Source: Caldilineaceae bacterium
GTDB taxonomy: Bacteria > Chloroflexota > Anaerolineae > Caldilineales > Caldilineaceae
NCBI GenBank assembly: GCA_026645575.1
Contig: JAPKMW010000048.1
Location: 11,572-75,571, forward strand
Direction of reading: 5' to 3'
Length of the DNA: 64,000 bases
Shown: one piece after another, positions 26,983 through 35,643 of the stretch
Numbering within the stretch: the first letter of the stretch is position 1
Layout: the number at the start of each line of letters is the position of its first letter
Made by a program: the position numbers and the translations under genes
The notes under the pieces: model-generated
The model's database searches: none
What the model was told of the DNA's origin: nothing
What the model saw: only the letters and a program-made list of their open reading frames with translations

Positions 26983-27381
26983 TTACCTGTTATCCGCCGG
27001 TTTCCCGATTGCCACGATGACACTACAGACGAGCAGCACCAACGTCACCGGCGCCCAGATCGCACGCTCGCCAGCGCTGGGGGTGATCGTATTCAGGATA
27101 AAGGCGACAACGTTGAACGCGACAACAAACCAGGCAAGCCGCGACACGAGGCGGAATCGCCGGGTCGCCAGCACCCCTGCGCGTAGTAGGACAACCATAA
27201 TCAACCCAGCTAGCAGAGCGGCTTGGATGATGGCGGCGACGCGTAGGGCGGGCGGAAACTGCCCAGGATAGGCGCCCCCCATGGCGTATTCACCCCACGG
27301 CGCGCCGGCGGCCAGAGCAAGCTGAAAAGCAATCACCCCGGCGGTGAAAAGTGCGAAAACAATGGCGGCTGTTCGTTGCAT
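26983..27381 (-). CDS. Small four-helix membrane protein, unknown function
   Basis: The 132-residue product has four hydrophobic segments and a conserved-looking loop GEYAMGGAYPGQFPPALRVAA between the first and second. I have seen this MGG-PG-LPP-RVAA loop in unnamed bacterial membrane proteins but know no function. GAGGAACT precedes the ATG. It stands between LuxR paralogue 2 and a truncated DUF6326-like gene on the same strand. Confidence 0.7.
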   Translation of the reverse strand: MQRTAAIVFALFTAGVIAFQLALAAGAPWGEYAMGGAYPGQFPPALRVAAIIQAALLAGLIMVVLLRAGVLATRRFRLVSRLAWFVVAFNVVAFILNTITPSAGERAIWAPVTLVLLVCSVIVAIGKPADNR

Positions 27382-27442
27382 AGTTCCTCGTACCTACAAT
27401 GGCCGACTTCCCGTTTGGCCGCTCGGTGGCGGCCAGGTCGGC

Positions 27443-27658
27443 TTATGCTTCTTGTTCCGTCCATTGCCACGCCTGCCAGATGATGAGTAAGAGGCAGATT
27501 ACTTCTACTGCTGCAATGAACAGATAGTGTGGATCGGTTGAGCCGCCACCAACGACAAATAGAATGGTAATGATGCCAATGGTGATGTTAGCCCAACAAT
27601 TGATAGTATACGGTAAGATGAGCGAAAGGGCAATCATCACAATGGCAAGCTCCATCAT
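27443..27658 (-). pseudogene. N-terminally truncated DUF6326-like membrane protein
   Basis: The 71-codon frame ends LLLIIWQAWQWTEQEA, matching the C-terminal half of the 158-residue protein at 23152-23628 (LLIIRYAWKWTEQEA), with VNRWTN matched by INCWAN. The first 70 residues of the family, including the ALWASMMFFY motif, are missing; only 28 bases separate its start from the stop of the upstream oxidoreductase gene. Likely a deletion remnant, though the two-helix fragment could still be made. Confidence 0.6.
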
Positions 27659-27686
27659 GATCTCGCCCCCAACATCAGTTGCGGGA

Positions 27687-28661
27687 TCACTGATTTTCCG
27701 TCATGGTAATGACAAGTTTCCCTTTGGCGCGTCCTTCGCCCAGATCGCGCAGCGCTGCCGGCACTTGCGCTAAGGGGTAGATGCGATCAATGACCGGCCT
27801 GATTTTGCCAGATGCGCAAAGCTCGGTCATCTGGAGCAGATCTTTGACATTCGGTTGCACCGCCAGCAGACGAACCTGTTTCCCTGTCGTTCGTTTAATC
27901 CAGGGTCCCCAGAGGAGGATTTGAAAAAGCTTCGACACCGAGCCGCCGACAAAGAAATAGCTGCCGTTGGGCCGCAACGCACGCGGCAGGTCAAACGCTG
28001 AATGATGGGCAACCAGATCAAGAATCAGATCATACTGTTGACCGTTCTGGGTGAAATCTTCCTTGGTGTAATCAATCACATGGTCAGCGGCCAGCGAACG
28101 GATAAAATCGAGCTTACCGGCGTTGTCCACCCCGGTCACTTCGGCGCCGTATAGCTTGGCAAGCTGGATCGCAAAGAGGCCGGTGCTGCCACCGGCGCCA
28201 TTGATCAGCACCTTTTGCCCCGGTTGCATTTTTTCTAGATCACGCAGCCCTTGCAGGGTAATGACGCCCGCCTGCGGAATGGTCGAGGCATCGATGAAGC
28301 TCATGGTAGCCGGCTTCAGTGCCAGAACACCCCCACGGACACAGACATATTCGGCAAAACCGCCCAACGAAGTCAGGATGTCGCCAAAAACTTCATCGCC
28401 GGGTTGAAATTGCTTGTGGTTCTTGCCGACCGCTGCCACCACGCCGGCAATGTCCGAACCCAGGATCTGCCGCCGTGGTTTGAACAGCCCGCCAATGCGC
28501 GCATACAGCGGTTTGCCGATCAACCCTTCCCAATCCGAGCGGTTGACCGAGGTCGCATGAAGCTTGATCAAAATTTCATCATCCGTTGGCACAGGGGTTG
28601 CCACTTCTTTGTACTGGAGCTGATCCGGTGAACCATAGTTGGTGTAAACGATAGCTTTCAT
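27687..28661 (-). CDS. NAD(P)-dependent zinc-type alcohol dehydrogenase / quinone oxidoreductase
   Basis: A 324-residue MDR protein, MKAIVYTNYGSPDQLQY at the start, with the Rossmann motif INGAGGSTGLFAIQLAK. AADHVIDYTKEDFTQNGQQY is close to the same block in the other three paralogues. Its start codon shares one base with the stop of the upstream paralogue (TGATG), so the two are co-translated. Probable NADPH-dependent quinone or enone reductase; the natural substrate is unknown. Confidence 0.85.
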   Translation of the reverse strand: MKAIVYTNYGSPDQLQYKEVATPVPTDDEILIKLHATSVNRSDWEGLIGKPLYARIGGLFKPRRQILGSDIAGVVAAVGKNHKQFQPGDEVFGDILTSLGGFAEYVCVRGGVLALKPATMSFIDASTIPQAGVITLQGLRDLEKMQPGQKVLINGAGGSTGLFAIQLAKLYGAEVTGVDNAGKLDFIRSLAADHVIDYTKEDFTQNGQQYDLILDLVAHHSAFDLPRALRPNGSYFFVGGSVSKLFQILLWGPWIKRTTGKQVRLLAVQPNVKDLLQMTELCASGKIRPVIDRIYPLAQVPAALRDLGEGRAKGKLVITMTENQ

Positions 28662-29638
28662 CAAGCGTTCTCCATCAGGATAATGACGTTGCCCTTTTTG
28701 TGACCCTCCTCCACGTAGCGATGCGCTTCGGCCAGTTGCGCCAGTGGGTAGCGGCGGTCCATGACCGGTTTGAGCTTGCCGGCGGCCAGCAAGGTTTTGA
28801 GCGCGGCGTAATCTTCCGCTTGATAGCTGGCAAGGGCAAAGGTCGCTTTCTTCCCATCTGACAGCGGGGTCCAGCGCGCCCGGAGCAGTGAGAGGACGTT
28901 GGGGTTTCCTAAAATATAACGGCCATTCGGCTTCAACGCCTTGACGCTGCGGGCAAAGGGGCTTTTGCCCACCACATCGACGATCACATCGTAGCGTTGA
29001 CCGTTCTCTGTAAAATCTTCCTGCTGGTAATCAATCACCTGATCGGCGCCAATCGAACGGAGCATGGCTAATTTCTCAGCACTGTCCACGGCTGTCACTG
29101 TTGCCCCCTGCGCCTTGGCAATCTGCACGGCATAGGTGCCAATACTGCCGCCGGCGCCATTGATCAACACGCTTTCGCCGGGTTGCACTTTGGCTTCATG
29201 CAGAAAATGCCAGCCATTGACGCCGCCGGTCGGGATGGTGGCGGCCTCTTCATAGCTCAGATCGGCGGGTTTTAGCACCAGATTTTTTTCAGGTAGACAA
29301 ATATACTCGGCATAGGCGCCCATACGGAGCATGGTGGGACCAAAGACCGGGTCGCCCGGCTGGAAGCGCGTGACCGCCTGGCCCACGGCTACCACTTCGC
29401 CAGCAAGCTCCTGCCCTAAAATGGTCACGCGTGTAGGTTTGATCAGGCCCACATAGAGGCGCAAGGGGAGCCACAACCAGCCGGCGACCTTTAAATGCCG
29501 CAGTTCACAGTCCGCTAACGTGACGGTGGCAGCGTGGACTTTGATCAGTACTTCATTCTCCTTGGGCGTCGGTTTTGCCACCTCTTGCAATTGTAGTACA
29601 TCTGGCAGTCCATAATTTGTCCAAACCATTGCTTTCAT
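28661..29638 (-). CDS. NAD(P)-dependent zinc-type alcohol dehydrogenase / quinone oxidoreductase
   Basis: A 325-residue MDR protein starting MKAMVWTNYGLPDVLQL, first gene of a two-gene operon with 27687-28661. INGAGGSIGTYAVQIAKAQG is the nucleotide-binding motif, and GADQVIDYQQEDFTENGQRY follows. GGAGGCAACCC precedes the ATG. The two genes differ enough (in the GGVNGWHFL and LLRARWTPL segments) to suggest an old duplication rather than a recent copy. Confidence 0.85.
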   Translation of the reverse strand: MKAMVWTNYGLPDVLQLQEVAKPTPKENEVLIKVHAATVTLADCELRHLKVAGWLWLPLRLYVGLIKPTRVTILGQELAGEVVAVGQAVTRFQPGDPVFGPTMLRMGAYAEYICLPEKNLVLKPADLSYEEAATIPTGGVNGWHFLHEAKVQPGESVLINGAGGSIGTYAVQIAKAQGATVTAVDSAEKLAMLRSIGADQVIDYQQEDFTENGQRYDVIVDVVGKSPFARSVKALKPNGRYILGNPNVLSLLRARWTPLSDGKKATFALASYQAEDYAALKTLLAAGKLKPVMDRRYPLAQLAEAHRYVEEGHKKGNVIILMENA

Positions 29639-29729
29639 GGGTTGCCTCCAAAGTTGTTTCGATTCAGTCGCGTTCAGGATAGTTTACGGCAAACTAGCCA
29701 ATCAGGTTGCATAGCCTGTTGGGAAAATA

Positions 29730-29786
29730 GGGGCGCGGATTTAGGAAGTGCGGATCGTGGCAGATTGGGAAAACGATCCGCGCCCC
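29730..29786. repeat. Hairpin related to that at 7389
   Basis: GGGGCGCGGAT (29730-29740) and ATCCGCGCCCC (29776-29786) are exact complements. GCGCGGATT words link it to the hairpin at 7389-7424. It lies between the membrane protein gene at 29814 and the oxidoreductase operon. Confidence 0.5.
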
Positions 29787-29813
29787 CCCCGTCCGCGGCC
29801 CTATCCATTGACA

Positions 29814-30470
29814 CTACTCAGGCTGTGGGCGCCATTGCATAAAGCGCACACGCACCGTCCAATAGAGCAGCAGCAACAACACCAACAGCACCGGGAGCGA
29901 GAGCAGAGCAGGATTGCGCAATGCCTCAGGGAACTCATCGGCCTGCCCTAGAAAAAAGGAGGCAGTGGCAATCCAGAGCGCCAGACACATCCGCCACAAA
30001 TGGCGGACCAGACGCAGCTTTCCTTGCATACGCCAACCAAACAACAATCGTAGATCGCCGAGCAGGGCCAGGAGCGCCACAGTGCCAAAGAGACTGCCCA
30101 TCATCCCCGGCAGCCCATCAACTTCACCGGTAGGACTTTGCAACCCGGCCAGTCCGGCGCTAATGCCGAGGAGGGCGGCGGCCAGCCCAATCAATGCGGC
30201 GCCGGCATCCAACCAGTGAAAGCTTGGCGCTGGACGACGTACAGTGAGCAACGCGGTACTGACCAGGTAAAAGGTCAACAAGCCGGCTACTACCGAGATA
30301 CGCTCCTGGTTCAATGCTGCGATCAGCGCGCCGCTGGCCGACATGACCAACATGGTGTAGACAAAGATCATCCCGCTCTGGCGATGAAGCGACGCGCCTT
30401 TGCGTGTAGAAAGGGCCACGGCGCCAGCCACAAGCCCTACCGAGCCGGCGATGATATGGACTAGCGTCAT
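29814..30470 (-). CDS. Membrane protein, DUF2306-like
   Basis: The 218-residue protein has about seven hydrophobic segments. HIIAGSVGLVAGAVALS, then KGASLHRQSGMIFVYTM, resembles the start of DUF2306 proteins in which an LHRxxG motif follows the first helix. The similarity to the other DUF2306-like protein at 15938 is in layout rather than wording. AAGGAGGGTTGTTTG gives a strong site for the ATG at 30470. Function unknown. Confidence 0.65.
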   Translation of the reverse strand: MTLVHIIAGSVGLVAGAVALSTRKGASLHRQSGMIFVYTMLVMSASGALIAALNQERISVVAGLLTFYLVSTALLTVRRPAPSFHWLDAGAALIGLAAALLGISAGLAGLQSPTGEVDGLPGMMGSLFGTVALLALLGDLRLLFGWRMQGKLRLVRHLWRMCLALWIATASFFLGQADEFPEALRNPALLSLPVLLVLLLLLYWTVRVRFMQWRPQPE

Positions 30471-30798
30471 CAAACAACCCTCCTTCCGTTAACGGCATTG
30501 AATCAATTATCATCTTTATGAGCCTTCATCGTAACCACAATTCTTAAAACACAAGGTGCAGTGGCACTCGCCACCAATTGCTGATTGTCGGCGAACCCGG
30601 TATCCCCACTCGCCACTTGCGCAATCTGCCAACAGCATAGCGGCAGGATGGTATGGTTGGATAGATACTAAAGTATTGTTGTGAGGTATTGTTGCGACGG
30701 ATTGGTCTGCCTGTTTTGTGTTTCGCAAGAACGCACGGGGGCGTGCAGACTCCTCATGGCGAAAAATGACAGGAGGGCAAACTGGAATGCCGGTAAAA
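30471..30798. other. 328-bp spacer holding block C and no convincing gene
   Basis: Between the 29814 gene and LuxR paralogue 3 the only ordered feature is the third copy of the 63-bp block (30630-30693). Frames of up to about 100 codons cross it, but they have no ribosome site and no recognisable content. At the distance where the small protein starts in copies A and B there is no homologous frame here. Confidence 0.5.
30630..30693 (-). promoter_or_regulatory. Conserved 63-bp promoter/operator block, copy C
   Basis: Aligned with copies A and B with one extra base in the last spacer. On the minus strand CAATAC, CAATAC and a CCATAC-type repeat precede TATGCT in the -10 position. No small-protein gene follows, so it is either an orphan site or the downstream gene was lost. 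It lies just downstream of LuxR paralogue 3. Confidence 0.6.
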
Positions 30799-33492
30799 TT
30801 ACAGCAAGCCCAGCGTACGGGCACGGGCAACGGCTTCGGTGCGCCGCTGTACCTGGAGTTTGTCAAAGATAATCCGGTTATGCCCTTTCACCGTACTGAG
30901 GGCGAGAAACAACCGTTGGCTAATCTCCTCATTGGAGAGACCCTGCGCAATAAGTTGCAGGACTTCCAACTCCCGTTGGCTCAACGGCTCTATTAACGGA
31001 GGAGGGAGGAGGGAGGAGGGAGGAAGGGGTTCTTGGTTTCCGAAGGCTGCCAGCAATTTGTCAACATACAACTTCATCCTTCTGTCTTCATCCTTCATCC
31101 GTTTCAATAGTTGCGCTATTGGTTGCCCTTCATCGACAAAGAGACGGATGAAGCCTTCCGGCTCGGTCAGTGCCAGCGCTTCGCCCAGCAATGGCAATGC
31201 CGCTGTTGTTGCGCCTTGCGCCTGGTGGGCGAGCGCCTGAAGAATCAACACCTTGAGCCGTTCATCCGCCCAACCCTTGGCCTCGACCTGGCGGCGCCGG
31301 GAGTCCAAGACCGTCAGCGCGGCGGCTGGATCACCCTGCGCCAGGGCGACACGGGCTTGGGCAATGGCAAGGTTGTGGCGCAGGGCGATCTGGGCGGCCT
31401 CTGTCCCATAACCCTGGCGCAGCAATGTAACCACTTGGGTCGTCAGCAGGTCAGGTAGTTGAGAAGCGAGATTTTGCCGGCGCGCCAACTGTTCCGCTTC
31501 GGCCAAACGGGTCGCGGCGCCGGTCACATCCCCTTGCGCCAGTTGTAGACGCGCATGCAAAATCTCACCGGCCACGAACTGGCCCTTATTTTCCATCTGT
31601 TGCACCAGTGCCAGGCCCTGCTGTAGGTATTGCGCGGCGGCCACTAGATCGTTCCATTCATAGTGGATACGCGCCAGGCCCAGATAGGTGACACCAACGA
31701 CTGGCAGCGCTCCTTCGCCCACCAGTTCCAGAATGCGCCGATTGGTCTGTACCGCCAGGTGAAGTTGGGTGTCGAGTTCCTGTAGGTGGCCCAAGCCGAT
31801 GCTCGCCATGAGGGTGAAGACGCGATTGCCGGATGCTTCCCCCGTCGCGATCACTTCGCGATAGGCCCGGCTGGCCGCGACGCGGTCGTTCTGCAAATGG
31901 TAGGCATAGCCCAGCTTCCAGATCGTTGAAGTGCGGAAGGCCAAGTTAGCGGGGTGGAGATCAACCAGAGCGCGTTGGGAATGGGTAATAATGGCTTCGA
32001 CCTGGTTTTGCGAGGCGGCAGCGGTGGCCCGGATGGCTGCAATCCGGCCAAGCAGGTCTTGGTGCATTTCTTCCGCCAGCGGCTGCGCTGATGGGGTTTG
32101 CAGCGCCGCTTCCGCGGCCTGTAATTTCTCTTCAGCACCCGTAATGTGACCGGTCACCAGGGCAACCGAGGCATAGACGGTCCACAAGCGGGGCCAGGCA
32201 TCCAACACAGGTGTGGGCAGCGACTTTAGCCAGGTTAAGATCGGCACCGCCGCGCCCCGAAAGTGCAGCGGCATTCCCTTCCCCTCAATCAAGCGGTCAG
32301 CCCGACCAATATCATTGGCGGCAACGGCATGGTGAAACGCCTCCAGTTCCAGGCCATTCGCTTCATACCACGCACTGGCGCGCAGGTGCAGCGGCGCCAC
32401 GCCACCCCCGGCCTCACCAGCAAGGGCCGCCAAACTTTGCTGCAACCGTTGGCGCAGCAATTCGGCAAAGAGGTGGTGATAGCGATACCAACGCCGCTCC
32501 TGATCCAGCGGTACGATAAACAGATTGGCTCGTTCAAGCTGCTCAAGGATCAAGGATGAAGGCGGAAGGATGAAGGATGAAAAAGATTCTTCATCCTTTC
32601 TTAGCACGGCATCACAGAGGGAACCACAGAGCCGGTCAAGAATTGCCGTGTGCAACAAAAAGGTTTGGATCGGTTCGGGTTGCTGGTGCAGCACTTCTTC
32701 CAGCAGATAGTCCAACACAAAGCGGTGGCTGCCGGTGAACGATTGGATGAAATTGCTAACGTCTTGCGGGTTGGCGGCTTGCTGTCCTTGTAAGGAGAGC
32801 GCCGCCAGTTGCAGACCAGCCACCCAACCTTCGGTGCGCCTTTCCAGGGCGGCAATGAGTTCCGGCGCCAGCGCCAGCCCCATCACCCCATTGAGAAAGT
32901 CGGCGGCCTCGGCGGGCGTAAAGCGCAAGTCAGCGGCGCGCACTTCGGTCAACTGGTCGCGAGCGCGTAAGCGAGCCAGTGGCAGATCGGGATCGGCGCG
33001 GGTCGCGATGACCAGGTGCATGGGCGGCGGTAGATGGTCAAGCAAAAAGGTGAGCGCCTGATCAATCGCTTTGTTCTCAATCAGGTGGTAATCATCCAAC
33101 ACCAGCATGAACTTGTCGGGGATAGCGGCAATGTCATTGAGCAGGGCCGTCAGGATGGTGGCCGGCGCCGGCGGCTGGGGCGATTGGAGCAGCGCCAGCA
33201 CACTCGCGCCGACTTTTGGCGCCACCGTTTGTAGAGCGGCGACCAGATAGGTTAAAAACCGTGTGGGGTCATTATCCGCCTCGTCCAACGATACCCAGGC
33301 AACCGCTAGATTTTGGATTTTAGCAATCCACGCGCTGACGAGCGTTGTCTTTCCAAAGCCGGCGGAGGCGGAGATCAGGGTCATTTTGCGGTGCAACCCG
33401 GCATTCAGCCGCGCAATCAACTGCGGACGGCCAACAACTTTGGGGCGTGGTGCGGGAATATAGAGTTTCGTCGTTAAAAGCGGCGTTGACAT
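30799..33492 (-). CDS. MalT-type LuxR transcriptional regulator (paralogue 3)
   Basis: The 897-residue protein has Walker A SASAGFGKTT (about 39-48), LDDYHLIENKAIDQAL, GWVAGLQLAALSLQGQ, a TPR-like middle and a C-terminal HTH starting LSQRELEVLQLIAQGLSNEE. It is more distant from paralogues 1 and 2. It has three unusual in-frame insertions encoded by seven-base repeats: GGATGAA words at 32547-32597 (residues KDEESFSSF), CTTCATC words at 31072-31101 (MKDEDRRMK) and GGGAGGA words at 30998-31029 (PPSSLLPP). These fall in linkers and keep the frame. Confidence 0.92.
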   Translation of the reverse strand: MSTPLLTTKLYIPAPRPKVVGRPQLIARLNAGLHRKMTLISASAGFGKTTLVSAWIAKIQNLAVAWVSLDEADNDPTRFLTYLVAALQTVAPKVGASVLALLQSPQPPAPATILTALLNDIAAIPDKFMLVLDDYHLIENKAIDQALTFLLDHLPPPMHLVIATRADPDLPLARLRARDQLTEVRAADLRFTPAEAADFLNGVMGLALAPELIAALERRTEGWVAGLQLAALSLQGQQAANPQDVSNFIQSFTGSHRFVLDYLLEEVLHQQPEPIQTFLLHTAILDRLCGSLCDAVLRKDEESFSSFILPPSSLILEQLERANLFIVPLDQERRWYRYHHLFAELLRQRLQQSLAALAGEAGGGVAPLHLRASAWYEANGLELEAFHHAVAANDIGRADRLIEGKGMPLHFRGAAVPILTWLKSLPTPVLDAWPRLWTVYASVALVTGHITGAEEKLQAAEAALQTPSAQPLAEEMHQDLLGRIAAIRATAAASQNQVEAIITHSQRALVDLHPANLAFRTSTIWKLGYAYHLQNDRVAASRAYREVIATGEASGNRVFTLMASIGLGHLQELDTQLHLAVQTNRRILELVGEGALPVVGVTYLGLARIHYEWNDLVAAAQYLQQGLALVQQMENKGQFVAGEILHARLQLAQGDVTGAATRLAEAEQLARRQNLASQLPDLLTTQVVTLLRQGYGTEAAQIALRHNLAIAQARVALAQGDPAAALTVLDSRRRQVEAKGWADERLKVLILQALAHQAQGATTAALPLLGEALALTEPEGFIRLFVDEGQPIAQLLKRMKDEDRRMKLYVDKLLAAFGNQEPLPPSSLLPPPLIEPLSQRELEVLQLIAQGLSNEEISQRLFLALSTVKGHNRIIFDKLQVQRRTEAVARARTLGLL

Positions 33493-33547
33493 CTTCTATC
33501 AATCCCATCTTACGTTGTTAGGATCCACGTTTTAGGAGCGCCAGCAG

Positions 33548-33580
33548 AGAGCGTTAGGGTTTGGGAAGCCCTAACGCTCT
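33548..33580. terminator. 12-bp hairpin downstream of nothing but between LuxR and protease genes
   Basis: AGAGCGTTAGGG (33548-33559) and its complement (33569-33580) enclose nine bases. It lies 40 bases beyond the stop of the protease gene on the minus strand and upstream of LuxR paralogue 3; likely the protease terminator. Confidence 0.5.
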
Positions 33581-33619
33581 GGGTAACTGAATGCTACCAC
33601 ACGCCTGATCTTCCGTACA

Positions 33620-35413
33620 TTACCGCGTGCGGAAATTCCACCAGCTTCCACCATTGGCAACCGTTGTCCCGGCGGCGTTGACGGCCTGCACTTGCCAATA
33701 GTAGGTTGTGCCGCCAGCCAGACCGGTGGGGCGAACCGAGGTTGCCGCCCCCACACTAATCCAGGTGGCGTTGCAGGTGTTATTGTTACTCGTATCGATA
33801 CAGTATTGATAGGAAACGGCGTTGCTGCTGGCGCCCCATTGCAAGGTTACGGTATTCGCCCGAATCCGGGTCGCGCCATTGGCGGGTGAACTCTTGTTGA
33901 AGGCACCCGGCGCCGGCGGCGGGGGTGGATTTTGCGCCGCAACGACAGCCGCCTGCGCGTTCAAAATGCCCGTGCCGCAATTGGCGGTGGTACAGGTGCT
34001 ACCGGTCGGGAAGAGGGTCACATTGCTTTGGAGCAAGCTGGTCACCTGCGCCGGTGTGAGGTTTGGATTTACCGAGAAGAGCAGCGAAGCCACCCCGGCC
34101 ACATGAGGCGTCGCCATGCTGGTGCCTTGATAGAAGGCATAGCCTTCGCCGGCGGGCGTCGTCAAGCCGACATCAATGGTCGAAAGGATGGTGAAACCGG
34201 CATCGGCATTCTTATCACCGCCGGGCGCAGCAATTTCCACTACGCTGCCAAAGTTGCTGTAATAGGCGCGACTGCCCGCTTTGCCGGTCGAGGCGACGGT
34301 GATCACATTGGCGCAACTGGCCGGCGAGTAGTTGACGGCGTCGGCGTTACTATTGCCGGCAGCCACCACTACAACCGTACCGGCATTGACTGCGTCGTTG
34401 ATCGCCGTTTGATAAGTGGCGCTACAGGCGCCGGAACCGCCCAGGCTCATGTTGATCACCTTGGCCTTGTTGGCGTTGGCTGGTACGCCCACCACGCTCA
34501 ACCCGGCAGACCAACGAATGCCATCGACAATGTCGGAGGTATAGCCGCCGCATTTGCCCAGAACACGCACCGGCAGAATCTTGGCATTCCAATTGATCCC
34601 AGCAACGCCGACACCGTTATTGCTGTTGGCGGCAATCGTGCCAGCCACATGGGAGCCATGCCACGAACTGTTGCGCACCTGACAACCGGCAAAAAAGCTT
34701 CCGGCGGTATCGGTGGTGCTGATCCAATCCCCCGGATCAGCCGGATTGGCGTCCCGGCCATTGCCGTCGTTGGCGATGCGGCTATCACTAATAAAGTCAT
34801 ACCCAGCGACCGTGCGACCATTCAGGTCAGTATGATTGATAATGCCGGTGTCAATGACAGCAACAACAACGTTAGTCGAGCCGGTGGTAATATCCCAGGC
34901 GGCGGGCAGATTGGCGCCATAGTTGCCGGCCGCTGGCGCGGCGTAGTGCCACTGCTCCGGGTAACTGGGATCGTTGGGCGTCAGCAGCGTTTGCATGATT
35001 GCGTCCGGCTCGACCAGTTCAATTTCTTCTACTTCCGCCAGGCGGTCGATCACGCTTTGCAATTCGCTGCCCCCCATGCGTTGGGGCAAACGCAATACGG
35101 TCGCTTCGCCCGACATTTCGCGACCATAGGCCAACTCCACACCGGCAGCCGCACTGAGCGCGGCCACTTGCGCCACCCGGTCAACCGCCGCCGCTTGCAC
35201 TACCGGCGTAAAGCGGATGATCAACTGATCGGTCATGCCGGCTTGATCCGCCGCCGCCAAAGTCGCCGCCGATCCCATCGCCAATGGTAGATAGAGGCGT
35301 GGGGGTAATGCCTGGTCTGCTGCTGGCTGCTCTTGGGCCAATGCCGGCAAAACCATTGCCAAGCATAGTGCGCCAATGATGAGAGCAGCGTACGGTTGCC
35401 ACAATTTCCGCAT
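33620..35413 (-). CDS. Secreted subtilisin-like serine protease (S8) with C-terminal Fn3-like domain
   Basis: The 597-residue precursor has a signal peptide (about 1-26, ending LPALAQ), an I9-like propeptide (about 60-140), and an S8 catalytic domain with Asp188 (AVIDTG), His252 (HGSHVAGT), the oxyanion Asn354 (AAGN) and Ser432 (GTSMATPH). After a proline-rich linker, residues from about 505 form a fibronectin III-like domain (VTLQWGASSNAVSYQYCI) ending with the chain. The start at 35413 has GGAGGG seven bases before it. Extracellular protein breakdown is the likely role; a C-terminal anchor is not present. Confidence 0.93.
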   Translation of the reverse strand: MRKLWQPYAALIIGALCLAMVLPALAQEQPAADQALPPRLYLPLAMGSAATLAAADQAGMTDQLIIRFTPVVQAAAVDRVAQVAALSAAAGVELAYGREMSGEATVLRLPQRMGGSELQSVIDRLAEVEEIELVEPDAIMQTLLTPNDPSYPEQWHYAAPAAGNYGANLPAAWDITTGSTNVVVAVIDTGIINHTDLNGRTVAGYDFISDSRIANDGNGRDANPADPGDWISTTDTAGSFFAGCQVRNSSWHGSHVAGTIAANSNNGVGVAGINWNAKILPVRVLGKCGGYTSDIVDGIRWSAGLSVVGVPANANKAKVINMSLGGSGACSATYQTAINDAVNAGTVVVVAAGNSNADAVNYSPASCANVITVASTGKAGSRAYYSNFGSVVEIAAPGGDKNADAGFTILSTIDVGLTTPAGEGYAFYQGTSMATPHVAGVASLLFSVNPNLTPAQVTSLLQSNVTLFPTGSTCTTANCGTGILNAQAAVVAAQNPPPPPAPGAFNKSSPANGATRIRANTVTLQWGASSNAVSYQYCIDTSNNNTCNATWISVGAATSVRPTGLAGGTTYYWQVQAVNAAGTTVANGGSWWNFRTR

Positions 35414-35643
35414 AAACACCCTCCATGATTTAGTTGTAAGTGAAACAAAATAATACGAACGACAGCATGTAGTATACCATACCAGTTGTCGAAAATTCAT
35501 CGATCAATGATTACGTTTTGTTCACAATTTAAAGGGCCATTGCCTATACCTGACAAGTTGCCCACGACACGAAAAGGGCTTATACTTAAGTGTAGCGGAT
35601 TGAAACAAAACCTTTAACAATCTTATGCAAGAAGAGGCCACCC

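Noticed and set aside
30516..30600. A third copy of the small LuxR-linked protein after block C
   Set aside because: Read at the expected distance in every minus frame, no core motif (GPVVDQAAL, KVRDLG) appears.
19297..33492. The three regulators as MalT itself
   Set aside because: The family match is general; there are no maltose or maltodextrin genes nearby and no classic MalT boxes.
33932..35290. 452-codon open frame on the plus strand
   Set aside because: It is the antisense shadow of the subtilase gene, which has a signal peptide and a full Asp-His-Ser triad; the plus frame has no motif or ribosome site.
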